Source: Paralithodes platypus (Eukaryota > Arthropoda > Malacostraca > Decapoda > Lithodidae). Taken from it: a stretch of 64,000 nucleotides of DNA. The stretch covers positions 38,637,973 to 38,701,972 of the forward strand of contig CM064580.1 of assembly GCA_032716605.1 (NCBI GenBank), read 5' to 3'. This document shows positions 1-11,310 of this stretch, in pieces; the stretch's first letter is position 1, and every line of letters starts with the position of its first letter. The position numbers and the translations under genes are program-made. Under the pieces are notes generated by a model. It made no database searches and had not been told where the DNA came from. It saw only the letters and a list, made by a program, of their open reading frames with translations.

Positions 1-163
1 GGACATGCTTATCAATAGATAGTACCGGTATATATATAGTTATGTAGTTGATATATAGAAAATAGTATTCCTATATTATTTACCAGATAGATACTTCCAT
101 TGTTAGAAATAGGTGAAGTCCACGACTATTTATGAGTGGGCTAGAGACTATGGCATCCGAGTG
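1..163. mobile_element. TA-flanked inverted-repeat element (family T1), cut by window start
   Basis: Positions 88-163 match the reverse complement of the terminus of the element at 27777-28037, including the terminal stretch that ends CCGAGTG next to a TA at 164-165. Weaker similarity continues through the AT-rich part near 35-85. The other end lies before base 1. There is no coding capacity, so I read it as a non-autonomous Tc1/mariner-type element; the superfamily is inferred only from the TA flank. Confidence 0.6.
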
Positions 164-171
164 TACCTAAG

Positions 172-552
172 TTAAGGTGGGTGACCTGTTTTGGTTCTGT
201 CCTTTTCTATCTTTCTCTGGCTTGTATCCATTTGGCCCCATTCAGCCTACTGTTTTAAGACGTTTATCCCCATCCAGGTGTAATTTTTTTACTGGTGAGC
301 GGTAGCGAGCCAGCATATTTTTTATTTTTGTTTGACAGCAGGCTAAATTTGTACATTTTTCGATAGAAAAATGTCTCTGGCGAAGCCGGATTGCTTCATA
401 TAATGCTGGCTCGCTATCGCTCGCCAGGAAGAAATCGACACCTAGATGGGGATAAACGTCTTAAAATAGTTGGCTGAATGGGGCCGAATGGTTACAAGCC
501 AGAGAAAGAGAGAAAAGGACAGAAATACCAAAAAGCAGGTCACCCCCCTTAA
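172..552. mobile_element. TTAA-flanked inverted-repeat element, family Ba
   Basis: The ends are inverted copies: TTAAGGTGGGTGACCTG at the left and the complement of that at the right, running inward about 110 bases each side (the segments around 'ttggccccattcag' and 'ctgaatggggccgaatgg'). A second inner inverted repeat surrounds the central 'acatttttcgatagaaaaatgt' motif. Both ends carry TTAA (172-175, 549-552). It has no coding capacity. TTAA targets are known for piggyBac and Kolobok DNA transposons; which one applies here is not decided by the sequence. A shorter copy is at 41931-42222. Confidence 0.75.
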
Positions 553-561
553 GACAGTATA

Positions 562-597
<36 letters not shown>

Positions 598-677
598 GGT
601 CACCCCCCTTAAGACAGTATACTGTATATATATATATATATATATATAAAGCAGGTCACCCCCCTTAAGACAGTATA

Positions 678-715
<38 letters not shown>

Positions 716-739
716 GGTCACCCCCCTTAAGACAGTATA

Positions 740-819
<80 letters not shown>

Positions 820-858
820 GGTCACCCCCCTTAAGACAGTATACTGTATATATATATT
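532..858. repeat. Five-unit tandem repeat built from an element end plus (TA)n
   Basis: Units start near 532, 592, 648, 710 and 814. Each contains the right-hand terminus of the adjacent element (GCAGGTCACCCCCCTTAA), the flank 'gacagtatactg' and a (TA)n run of varying length. Between units the non-TA part is unchanged and only the (TA)n length differs, so amplification appears recent. Confidence 0.85.
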
Positions 859-1529
859 TTACCTGTTACAGCTGCAAGCGAACAAACTATTATGAAATAC
901 TACACATACACAAACTCACTATCACTCTCTCCTCCTTCGCCTATTCTTATCCCGTTAATACTATATGGTTATGTCGGTTATTATGTCTGGTTATTTCGAG
1001 AAATTGGCTTACTTCTGCCATTTGAGCGAACAACGTATTTTAGTTTGTCACCTAAGCTAAAAAAAAAACGCTTTCCCAGATTTCCTTCAAAATAAATAAT
1101 GCCCACACAGACACCATTCAAGCTAAATTTGTACATTTGTATATGGAAAAATGTTCCGGCCAAAGGCCGATATCTTCTAAGTTACAGGCTTGCTATCTCT
1201 CGCCCAGAAATAAATCGGCACTTGAATGAGTTGCATCATCTTATTATCACCAACCTAATGGGTTGAAGTGTTTTAAAATCTATAAACGTATGCAGCGAAA
1301 CAAAGGAGCTCCAAAAAGATCCCCCTCGGTTTGAGTTGTCACGAAACCTACAGCAATCACTACAGCAATCATCAACCATTCACCACCATACCCACCACCT
1401 TCACCATATCACCACCACCACCATCAACAATACTGGTCCTGCAGCACTGTTCCCTTGTATACACTCCTGTATTACTCGCGTGACTCGGATTATTCTAAGC
1501 CTTAACATCGCTCGGGATGTTGCTCCATA
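859..1529. other. Spacer with a fragment of a Bb-family element
   Basis: Most of this stretch shows nothing recognisable. At about 1117-1230 there is a fragment of the Bb element family: a stretch like 'aaatttgtacatttgtatatgg' followed by a GGCCAAAGGCC palindrome and a 'ttacaggcttgctatctctcgcc' segment. The termini are missing. Around 1370-1435 the DNA is CAC/ACC-rich. Confidence 0.5.
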
Positions 1530-3344
1530 ATGGTAGTGAGATTGTTGTGATGGTGGTCAGATATTGATGGTAGTGGTAGTGAGATTGTTGTGATGGTGGT
1601 CAGATATTGATGGTAGTGGTAGTGAGATTGTTGTGATGGTGGTCAGATATTGATGGTAGTGGTAGTGAGATTGTTGTGATGGTGGTCATTGATATTGATG
1701 GTAGTGATAGTGAGATTGTTGTGATGATGGTCAGATATTGATGGTAGTGGTAGTGAGATTGTTGTGATGGTGGTCAGATATTGATGGTAGTGGTAGTGAG
1801 ATTGTTGTGATGATGGTCAGATATTTGATGGTAGTGGTAGTGAGATTGTTGTGATGCTGGTCAGATATTGATGGTAGTGGTAGTGAGATTGTTGTGATGA
1901 TGGTCAGATATTGATGGTAGTGGTAGTGAGATTGTTGTGATGATGGTCAGATATTTGATGGTAGTGGTAGTGAGATTGTTGTGATGATGGTCAGATATTG
2001 ATGGTAGTGGCAGTGAGATTGTTGTGATGATGGTCAGATATTGATGGTAGTGGTAGTGAGATTGTTGTGATGATGGTCAGATATTGATGGTAGTGGTAGT
2101 GAGATTGTTGTGATGATGGTCAGATATTGATGGTAGTGGTAGTGAGATTGTTGTGATGATGGTCAGATATTGATGGTAGTGGTAGTGAGATTGGTGTGAT
2201 GATGGTCAGATATTGATGGTAGTGGTAGTGAGATTGTTGTGATGGTGGTCAGATATTGATGGTAGTGGTAGTGAGATTGTTGTGATGATGGTCAGATATT
2301 GATGGTAGTGGTAGTGAGATTGTTGTGATGATGGTCAGATATTGATGGTAGTGGTAGTGAGATTGTTGTGATGATGGTCATATATTGATGGTAGTGAGAT
2401 TGTTGTGATGATAGTCAGATATTGATGGTAGTGGTAGTGAGATTATTGTGATGGTGGTCAGATATTGATGGTAGTGAGATTGTTGTGATGATGGTCAGAT
2501 ATTGATGGTAGTGGTAGTGAGATTGTTGTGATGATGGTCAGATATTGATGGTAGTGGTAGTGAGGGTCTTGTGATGGTGGTCAGATATTGATGGTAGTGG
2601 TAGTGAAATTGTTGTGATGATGGTCAGATATTGATGGTAGTGGTAGTGAGATTGTTGTGATGATGGTCAGATATTGATGGTAGTGGTAGTGAGATTGTTG
2701 TGATGATTGTCAAATATTGATGGTAGTGGTAGTGAGATTGTTGTGATGATGGTCAGATATTGATGGTAGTGGTAGTGAGATTGTTGTGATGATGGTCAGA
2801 TATTGATGGTAGTGAGATTGTTGTGATGATGGTCAGATATTGATGGTAGTGGTAGTGAGATTGTTGTGATGATCGTCAGATATTGATGGTAGTGGTAGTG
2901 AGATTGTTGTGACGATGGTCAGATATTGATGGTAGTTGTAGTGAGGTTCTTGTGATGGTGGTCAGATATTGATGGTAGTGGTAGTGAGATTGTTGTGATG
3001 ATGGCCAGATATTGATGGTAGTGGTAGTGAGATTGTTGTGATGATGGTCAGATATTGATGGTAGTGGTAGTGAGATTGTTGTGATGATGGTCAGATATTG
3101 ATGGTAGTGGTAGTGAGGTTCTTGTGATGGTGGTCAGATATTGATGGTAGTGGTAGTGAGATTGTTGTGATGATGGTCAGATATTGATGGTAGTGGTAGT
3201 GAGATTGTTGTGATGATGGTCAGATATTGATGGTAGTGGTAGTGAGATTGTTGTGATGATGGTCAGATATTGATGGTAGTGGTAGTGAGATTGTTGTGAT
3301 GATGGTCAGATATTGATGGTAGTGGTAGTGAGATTGTTGTGATT
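1530..3344. repeat. 43-bp minisatellite, about 42 copies
   Basis: A tandem array of a 43-base unit with core 'gtgagattgttgtgatgatgg' followed by 'tcagatattgatggtagtg'. The measured spacing between successive 'atattgatgg' motifs is 43. A few units (near 2385, 2470 and 2810) lack one 6-base GGTAGT and are 37 long. Variants alternate 'gatggtgg' and 'gatgatgg', and some units read 'gaggttcttgtg'. The array stops abruptly at 3344, directly against a LINE fragment. Confidence 0.95.
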
Positions 3345-3535
3345 CCGTTTCTATTCCTCCCTCTGCACCCCACCCTCACTCACTTATGCCTTATATCATA
3401 ATCTCTTCTAAGGATGTACTTTCTGCCCTCTCTCAGCTTTATACTAAGAAGGAGTATGGACTGGATGGTGAACCTCCTGTTGTGCTTAAAAACTGTTCCT
3501 CCGTGATGACTCCTGTTATTACTCGTAAGACGATA
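3345..3535 (+). pseudogene. Jockey-like LINE fragment, segment before the RT core
   Basis: Translation of about 3354-3530 gives a peptide with the sequence DVLSALSQLYTKKEYGLDGE followed by PPVVLKNCSSV. The same segment occurs in the longer reverse-strand copy near 54590 (LSALSGL, RPDGVPPVVLRNC). This (Y/A)GxDGxPPxVLKN block is typical of the region just before the reverse-transcriptase fingers in APE-type LINEs. The fragment is about 60 codons, without ends. It is probably part of the same decayed insertion as the piece at 3951-5080, with the intervening RT fingers lost or replaced. Confidence 0.7.
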
Positions 3536-3814
3536 GTAAGATCATCTTACATATAACCCTTGAGGCCTGTCCTCATTATTTTAGTGTTATTACAGAGTAA
3601 AATGTATCGACTGCCAAGTCAGAGGTATAAATAAATGTTTTATTATTTCTAAAGTGTTTATCATAATAGTTGTGTAGAACAACATTTACTCTGGTTGCTC
3701 TATATGTTTCAAGAGTGCTGCAAACCAGCAGAACATATTCTAAAAATGAGCACATCAGGTCATTGTCGACTAGAGGGTCTATCCCCTTGATAAATTACCA
3801 TAATTCCCAGGGTT

Positions 3815-3845
<31 letters not shown>

Positions 3846-3950
3846 CTGAGAGAGAGAGTGAAACAAAAAAGTGTGTGAGAAAAAATATTATGTTTCCCAA
3901 ATTTTAGCTCAGTAATTCAGTAACAGTGGCAATATTACATATTTTGTATT
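3536..3950. other. AT-rich spacer between two LINE pieces
   Basis: Nothing recognisable as coding. It contains an (AT)n run at about 3819-3845 and a short GA run after it. It replaces the expected RT-finger region of the LINE, so it is either an insertion or filler after deletion. Confidence 0.4.
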
Positions 3951-5080
3951 TACCTTCGGTTTCCATAGCTCTATCTTTGCCTTTGTCTTTAATTTACTTT
4001 CTGACCGTTACATAGCTGCAGTTGTGGACGGCCATCGCTCACTTCCTCAACCTATCAACTCCGGTGTTCTTCAGGGTTCTGTCCTGTCTCCAGTTATCTT
4101 TCTATTATTTATTAATGATCTCCTCAACTGTACCTCTATTCCCATCCACTCATATGCTGATGACTCTACCTTACACTATTCAATTACTATTTTCACAACA
4201 ACCCAGCATGCAATCACTCCAAAATTCACGCGATGAGGCCATAGAGCGCCTATCTTATGATCTATCAAATATTTCTGATTGGGGCAGAGAAAATCTTGTT
4301 ACTTTCAATGCCTCCAAGACCCAATTTTTCCCTCTATCTACCCGTCACAATCCTCCACAAGACTATCAATTACTCTTCAACAACACACAAATCAACCCTT
4401 CATCTTCGCTCAATATTCTTGGTGTATCTTTTTCATCTAAATTTTTTGGAAAGATCATATTACCACTTTTGCTAAAACTGCTTCCCAGAAGTTGGGTGTG
4501 CTCAACCGTTTCCACGGGTTCTTCACCCCCACACGGCTTCTTGCTCAGTACACACAGTACTCCCATGTATCAAGTTATGTTCGCATGTGTGAGGAGGTTT
4601 CACCCATACCGAACTTCTCGAAAGAGTAGAGCATCTTGCCTCATCAACTCACTTTCTCTTACTAGTTCCCTACAATCTCTTTCTACACACCACAATGTTG
4701 CATCTCTTTTACCCTTCTATCGCTATTACAACAATCTATGTTCTTTAGAGCTCTCTCATAGCATACCCCCTCATAACATACCCCCTCCCTCACGAGTGCG
4801 AGGCACCCACCTTTCAACACAGTCTCACTTCTATTCTGTCCACCTCTCCAATTCAAGAATAAGCAAATTTTCTCAGTCTTTCCTCTATTCAACTAGCGAA
4901 ATCTGGAAATCTCTCACTCAATCAATCTTTCCTTCATCCTATGACTAACAGCTTTAAGCTTCGTGTGTCCAAGCATTTTGACAACAACGTCCCTATAATT
5001 TGGCTCTGTCACTCTTTTGACTCTGGGGATGCACTCGTTACAGGCAATATGCCTTTTGTCTCCTTCATTCAAATAGAAAC
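3951..5080 (+). pseudogene. Jockey-like LINE reverse-transcriptase fragment, frameshifted
   Basis: Forward-strand RT remnant. It starts in the palm (VVDGHRSLPQPINSG), continues with LQGSVLSPVIFLLFINDLL and HSYADDSTLHYS, which contains the YADD catalytic motif, then changes frame near 4195 and continues with WGRENLVTFNASKTQF, the NPSSSLNILGVSF block and the C-terminal SSELSHSIPP-like region. Further frame changes occur near 4440 and 4540. Similarity runs on to the 3' UTR near 5060. It is shorter and more damaged than the sister copy at 14925-16166. No target-site duplication or poly(A) is visible. It cannot encode an active enzyme. Confidence 0.8.
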
Positions 5081-5446
5081 AAAAAACCAACAACTACAAT
5101 ACCAGGAATGTAAATGAAGTTAAAATAAATAGTTCGCTTAAAACAGTGTAATATTAAGTTTTTATCACTTTTCCTTGACAAAGTAAATGGCAAGTGACTA
5201 ATACTATGATCTTACTATCGTACAGGTCTTGAGTTAATGCTTCCTTTACATACACACACAAATATCATCTCAGCTTCAGGCGAACTATTGATTGTGACTT
5301 GATGGACGATAATGATTCATTAGTAAGAGGTTGAAGCTGCAGCAAAAGGGAGAGATAACCTGGACAGAGAAAGATGCCAAAGGGGAGATACAGAGAATTG
5401 GAAGAGGGTCTTGGTTGAAGAGCTTTAGGGAACAAGATGAAAGGAG

Positions 5447-5492
<46 letters not shown>

Positions 5493-5988
5493 CATTGGAA
5501 AGTTTGAAGAGCAATAGAGACGAAAATACTTCACACACTAGAGTGGCGGTAATACTGTTGTAAAATGTACACTAAAGCCGGAGTTACAAGAGCCCTTTTT
5601 CGAGCAATTTTTACGGGCAATTGTGGTCAGGAAGCTTAGAAAATTACTCTTTATGAGAATTCAGCCGCCTAATATAATCTACCTTCATTCTAGTTACCGA
5701 TACCAGTGCGAAAATGTCCCGAAATAATACGAGAATAAATTTGCTCATGGAAAATTGACGAAGAAGGCGCTCCTGTGACAGCGGCTTAAATTTTGTCTCT
5801 TATACAAATCCTCAAATTTATTCCCCTCATATGATAGTGGAATTAATCTCCTCCACTCTGAAGATGTGAGTTCAAATCCATATTAAGGTAGTAACAATAA
5901 TGTTATTTGTATTACAGTTGGCCTATGCCAAAAAATCAAATCCGTAATTTAGAAATGAGCGAACATGTTGTGCACTACTACTAACTTC
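5081..5988. other. Spacer with (GA)n at 5452-5491
   Basis: AT-rich unique-looking DNA. The only structured part is a (GA)n run at 5452-5491. No gene, RNA or mobile-element terminus was seen. Confidence 0.4.
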
Positions 5989-6348
5989 TGAAGGGGGGAT
6001 GAACGTATTTATTGACTTATTCTTTTATTTGTGTATTATTATTTGTTTAGTTTCCTCCCTAGACCTCCATCAAACTTAAAATAAACCCCTAAGGCTCCCG
6101 TTCAAAATAAATGTGTACATTTTTCGATAAAAAAAAAATCCCGGCCAGAGGCCGGTTGCTACTATATTACAGGCTCGCTATTGCTCACCATGAAAACAAG
6201 ACACGAAAGGTCTTAACATTTACAAAGAAACTGTCTGAAAGGTTGTAAAATCGCCAAACTAATGGGACGAACATCTTCAAATCTGGAAACCAATGGGACC
6301 AAGCATGAGGGAGAAGGGGGCCAGACATACCAACCATCCACCCCTTAA
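5989..6348. mobile_element. TTAA-type inverted-repeat element, family Bb
   Basis: Full-length copy of the ~340-380 bp family best seen at 26558-26924. It has the 'agtttcctccctagacctcc' segment, the central 'gtacatttttcgataaaa' motif, the GGCCAGAGGCC palindrome, the 'ttacaggctcgctattgctc' block and a right end CCACCCCTTAA. The left flank reads TGAA instead of TTAA, a likely mutation. Confidence 0.7.
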
Positions 6349-7539
6349 TCCTTGTCTTTGTCTCTTGAAACTGTCTCTCATAACTTACATCAACTATACC
6401 ACTATCCAATATTACTGTCTTCCGCTTCAGTCTTTGTAGTCACTAAAAATGTGTTCTTAGTTAGCTTATGTCTTTAGTGACAAAAATGTGTTCTTAGTTA
6501 GCTTATGTCTTTAGTGACAAAAAAAGCAAAGGTTTGTTAATCGGATAGTCTAATACATCGAAACTTGGTTTAATTTGGAATGAAGTATGTTTTTTCTTAT
6601 ACCATATGAGAAGAAGTGGAGGTAAAGAAGGTAAGCCACGACTTTAGAACATGATGATACTGTACACTCTAAGACACAAATTTCGTCTCATTACAAACTC
6701 TCGAACAACACAAGTGAACCTCCGAAATTTAAATATTTTGTGAATATATTAGTTCGGGATCGAGTCGAAACCTAAATCCACGAGTAATATCAATCTCAGT
6801 CTATCGCTGTCTTCTGTTTCATATTCTATACCTTGTTTCTCCATATGTTTATAACTGCTTTTTCTTACAACTAGTTGTGTGTGCAAGTCATGATTAATGT
6901 CAATGTTGACAACAAATAATATGATCATTGCATTACAGTTCTGTATAAAAATTAGTCCAGAATTATGGATTGTTGATTGTTTTATGCTGACCAAAAACTA
7001 TAATAAACTGGCCAAACTTGTAATAACTTAATATTTAGCTTGTTTTCTATCAAATTATTTTATTCATATTAGGAAGGATTTTTCTATGACATGTTATGTA
7101 TGAACATCCTAATAAAATCAGAACAAACAGGTAACTACAAAATAAGTTAAATAACATTGAATTCTGTATGGTCAGTGTATGTTTGTTCTCTGTTTGACAT
7201 ACTCTCATATGCACGGTAACACTCTCTCTCTCTCTCTCATATATATACAGTGTGACCCACAATACACATACCATTAATACTCCATCTTTTCACCAGTGGT
7301 TCTAAATCCCTCATACAACTTCAGTCACACGGAAAATTAAATATCTTCCATCGCTTTTGTTTGTATTTGAGTTGAATTCCATTACTGTTTTGCTAGCGCT
7401 GGCAATGTTGGCCTCTGTTTTCAGTGATTACAAATAGTAATCAACTAGAAGGCACTCGGTAGACTGCATGCTTTCTCCTACGCTGGATTTGTCACACAAT
7501 AAACTTAAATGCACAATAATGACACGAGTGATACATTTG
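6349..7539. other. AT-rich spacer with a short tandem duplication
   Basis: A 37-base segment containing 'gtgttcttagttagcttatg' is directly duplicated at about 6444-6520. A (CT)n(AT)n run lies at 7208-7248. Nothing else is recognisable. Confidence 0.45.
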
Positions 7540-7740
7540 ATCCGGATTGCCTCCTGAATTGAATCACGTCTTCCTTTGGTGCATATCCCAGCTGCCCATC
7601 AAATTTCGTGAACATCGATTCATAGCTGTGTGCTATTTTTTTTTTTTATATATCGTGTTTGCAGACACATAGACAGACAAACAAACGGAGGCGAAAATGT
7701 AACCTCCTTTCAACTTCGTTGGTGGAAGTACAAACTGTAA
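7540..7740 (+). repeat. Probable LINE/SINE 3' tail with terminal hairpin
   Basis: The stretch 'ccatcaaatttcgtgaacatcgattc' (7598-7623) followed by 'cagacacatagacagacaaac' and then AACCTCCTTTCAACTTCGTTGGTGGAAGT has the look of retroposon 3' ends common in marine invertebrates, which end in a GGAGG/CCTCC hairpin. The copy is degenerate and its boundaries are uncertain. Confidence 0.4.
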
Positions 7741-8171
7741 GCATATATAAATCTTGGTAGTCTTCATCAAAACGTATTTCTGATTAAACTCGTAAATTTG
7801 TGGGTATAGACTGATCAGCCGTTGTAGTGTTTGTGTGTGTGCGCGTGCGTGCGTGCGCGTGCATGCGTGCGTGTGTGTTACAATTAACCCCCTCAGTGAT
7901 CACCTTGGAGATGAGTTAGCACGTTTACTAAGAACCGACTAACTGTAACCATCACCTAACTTGTCTTGTTGTTCTAAAGAGTCGCCAAATACCTTGCATT
8001 ACAATACGACCTATGAGATATACTGTAGTGTACAAAGGAAGCCCTTATTCCCCCAGGCTAATAGTTCTAGGACCTTCTTTGACATGATTGTTAACTTACA
8101 TATCTTACATTATTCGTTATGATGCTTTACTTAGGTACAAGTATATCGTGTTTGCGTGTACTATGGCATGC

Positions 8172-8400
8172 TGAAAATATAACCAGCCAGCCGGATGGTC
8201 TACTGTAGTGTCTTGACTTCCTAACCAGGATTCTTTGGTTTGCGCCCACTCTAAGTGTGAAGTTATTTTAACTAATCTTGCCTGCTACTGTCTTCCTTGA
8301 GGAAGGGGATGGGTGATGGTGTTTGTTGGCTGCTACAGCACTACTGAATCTTGGAACGGAGGCTAGAGCGAAATAGGGCATAATAAAAGACCTAAGATTA
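8172..8400 (+). mobile_element. Degenerate tRNA-derived SINE
   Basis: GGATGGTCTACTGTAGTG resembles a pol III A-box and TTTGGTTTGCGCCC a decayed B-box about 35 bases later, followed by a body without coding potential. The B-box consensus GGTTCGANTCC is poorly kept, so this is a weak call. Confidence 0.35.
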
Positions 8401-8889
8401 TCATTGATGGCGCATGAATCCGCTAAATCCTGATTTCGCTAAATCCCGCTTTAGACTATATTGCGGTGCGAAACGACCTATTTCGTTAATTTAGATTGAA
8501 GATATGTTAATGTACCAAATTTTGGTTTCCTGTATGTTTGTATTGAATCACAGAATGTGAAAATTATAGTGAGCAACGGCATGCTCATAAAATTTGTATT
8601 TAATAGGTTATTATATATGAATCCATTATTTTCATATAAAATAATTTTATTTACAGATGTGTAAATAGGATTATCATTGTATGTAGAAGCTTTAGATTAG
8701 ATAATGAGGTGCTGTCGTAAAATATTAGGTCATAATTTATAGAAACAGAGCCATCTATCGTGAAATTTATCTACAGTATAGTCTTTAGCAATCATCATAT
8801 TTTTCAGTGTGTATCAAGTGTTCATCACGAAAAGGGGCTCATTCTAGTGAAAGTATAGTTGTACATACTTAAAGCACAAAACTATAAGA

Positions 8890-8927
<38 letters not shown>

Positions 8928-9759
8928 ACAAAACCTAGGTAAACCGATGACACTGCCAGCAACCCTGACACTTAATGAGTTAGGGATCAGGCAGTTGCCA
9001 TCAACACGACCTTTTTACAATTTCCTTTCCATGCCCTCGGCCAACCAGGTAGTTTGGACACAAACTTCTTGGTCCTCGTCCCCCGCGTCACCAGTAGAAG
9101 TACCCCTGTCTTACCGTGCTTTGGCCTGGTACCCCTCTCCCTCAGCAGAAACCCTCATTGCCCCAGAACCTATCCCATTTATATCTTTCCAACTAGAAGC
9201 CCCTGCGCCTACCCAGACAAATGCACACACACACTTCCTACACTGAGCCAAGGGACAGAATGAAAAGAAACAGGAAACCAAGGCCAATGATTGGCCGGGC
9301 CGTATTGCCCGACCTTCCATCTTACCTGTCCTGGGATAACCTGGATTTGAGATCAAAGGGAAAAAAACTATGACTCCCATGCACCTTTATTGGTCAGCAA
9401 GGAGCATCACCAACACAACATGATCCTGGAAAGAGGTAAATTAGACTCAAAAATCCCCGTCAGAAGGGAAAAGATATACTCTCCACAACCCCCAGACCTG
9501 CTCCTCCCACTCCCTTGCTACAACCACAGCAACCACCCTAATTCGATATTGGGCCTAACACTTGGGACACTCCTGAAAAATAGCGTTTATACAACCATCC
9601 CCATCAGTCCAAGAACCGAGAGACAGACATCCGCCCAGAATATGGAGAACTACAGATGACTATTTTTCTGCAACTGAATTATTGGACAGTTGAATTGCCA
9701 AGCACGATAAGAGAGTGGAAGTCTGACTCCACTGTGTCTGAGACAACCATCTAAAGTCT
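8400..9759. other. Spacer; GC-richer unclassified block at 8940-9660
   Basis: An (AT)n run lies at about 8892-8922. After it, 8940-9660 is more GC-rich and cytosine-rich on the forward strand, with short open stretches of up to about 99 codons in overlapping frames (8947-9246, 9390-9659). They are proline/threonine-rich and I recognise no domain. It may be a decayed retroelement, but nothing proves that. Confidence 0.35.
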
Positions 9760-9985
9760 GATGTATCCTGAAGTCCACCTAAAGTTTATTGGATTAACGC
9801 TTGTGCTGCCCAACGTATCCTGAAGTCTGCCTGAAATGTGGTAGAACGTGTGTGATAATGAAGTCCGCCTGAAGTGCGGTTGACCAATGCTAGTGCTACC
9901 AGAAGTATCCTGATGTCTGACTGAAGTGTGGCAGTCTAACCCTCAGCTGTCCCAGGTATCCAGAGTCCGCATAAAGAGAGGCGGG
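9760..9985. repeat. Degenerate ~50-bp tandem repeat, about 5 units
   Basis: The core 'gtatcctgaagtccgcctgaagtg' recurs at about 9769, 9820, 9865, 9915 and 9956 with substitutions and length changes, often followed by 'aacgctagtgctacc'-like sequence. Confidence 0.55.
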
Positions 9986-9987
9986 CC

Positions 9988-10130
9988 CTGATCAGATCAG
10001 ATCAGATGAAGGTATTGAGGGATAAACCTTTACAACGGCGCCTCGTATCTACATTCTATTTTTCCTATTTTTTCTGAAGTGTAGAGAGGGGAGAAGGGGT
10101 TTTGGAGAGAGAGGAAGCTGTTGGAGTGGC
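9988..10130 (+). repeat. Unclassified interspersed repeat, copy 1
   Basis: This segment, from GATCAGATCAGATCAGATG through 'aggtattgagggataaac' to 'gtagagaggggagaagggg', is matched almost base for base by the reverse complement of 47612-47760. It begins with a short GATCA pentamer run. The family is unknown. Confidence 0.7.
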
Positions 10131-10134
10131 TTTG

Positions 10135-10312
10135 TTATGTGTGTTTAGTCTGTATACGTCGTCAGGATGTCTCTTGACTGGGTGCGAACATGTGAAACAT
10201 GCTAGGACGTACTACCACACCCACTAAATGTCCGCCGTGGCAGGGATTTGATCCCGGGTCTTGAAGATTCACATGTGAGCATGCTCACCACTAGACCGCT
10301 GCAGCTCTTCCC
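10135..10312 (-). mobile_element. tRNA-derived SINE, reverse strand
   Basis: On the reverse strand, GCAGCGGTCTAGTGGTGAGC resembles an A-box, and GGGATCAAATCCCTGCC, about 35 bases later, a B-box. There is no 3' acceptor arm complementary to the 5' arm, so it is a tRNA-derived retroposon and not a tRNA gene. Confidence 0.6.
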
Positions 10313-10599
10313 GTGAGTGTAATAAAATTCATGAGGGCGTTGTTTTCCCCGACTTAGTGCACATGTCAACTTCAGAGCTTAAATATGTAATATCCTTGTG
10401 TGCAATCACAACCCAATCCCCCTTTATATTATGCAACTCTACATTTTCCCGAGTTAAACAAGTACACCCTTTTACTTTCCCCTTGTGTTCAGTCAAGCAT
10501 ATGTAGTATCACCCTCTAAGTGTTCATGTTGGTTAAACAGGGCTCGCATTAAGTTGAAATCAATAATTCCACAGATAGCCACCGCCACCCCCCTGCCCC

Positions 10600-11310
10600 A
10601 TTGAGTGTTCTTGCTAATCTGTGCATGTTGTGCCATTCCATGAAGTTGTCGTGAGATACCACATTCATAAAGTTATCGAAAAGGGTAGCTATATCCCTTT
10701 GACGCTTTAGTGTTCATCATTGCTGGAGTATGTATTCTATTAAGATGTAATGGCATCTCACATGCATTCATAAGGTATTTGTAAAGGGCAGTTGTATTCC
10801 CTTGGCGTAATCGAGTTCATTCTTGCTAAAGTGTGTGTTATATGAAGTTATAACAACGTCCCACGTGTGTTCATAAAGTTATCGAAAAGGATAATGCTAT
10901 CCCCTTGGCGTAATAGAGTTCATCCTTGTTAAAGTGTATATTCTGTGAAAATGTAAGAATGTCCCACATGTGTTGAAAAGTTATCGAAAGGGTAGCTACG
11001 CCCCATTGGCGTCATAGTATTCATCATTGCTAAAATTCCATATTATGTGAAGTTGTAAAGACGCTCCAACGTGTGTTCATAGAGTCATTAAGAAGGGTAG
11101 CAATATTCCGTCGACATAATATTATTCATAATTTCTAAAGTGTATATTCTGTTAAGTTGTAAAAACACCCCACGCGTGTTCATAGAGTAGAGTCACTGAG
11201 AAGGCCAGCAATATTCACTTGACATAATAGTGTTCAATATTTCTAAAGGTATGTTCTGTGTAGTTGTAACGACATCTCACATGTGTTAATGAGTGTTTCT
11301 TCCTTTGAAG
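10600..11310. repeat. Degenerate ~103-bp satellite, about 7 monomers
   Basis: The block 'agttatcgaaaagggtagc' recurs near 10671, 10771, 10877, 10979, 11083 and 11189. Each is followed by 'ttggcgtaatagtgttcatc'-like and 'gtgtatattctgtgaagttg'-like segments. Spacings are about 100-106. Monomers have diverged strongly from each other, so the array is old. Confidence 0.75.
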
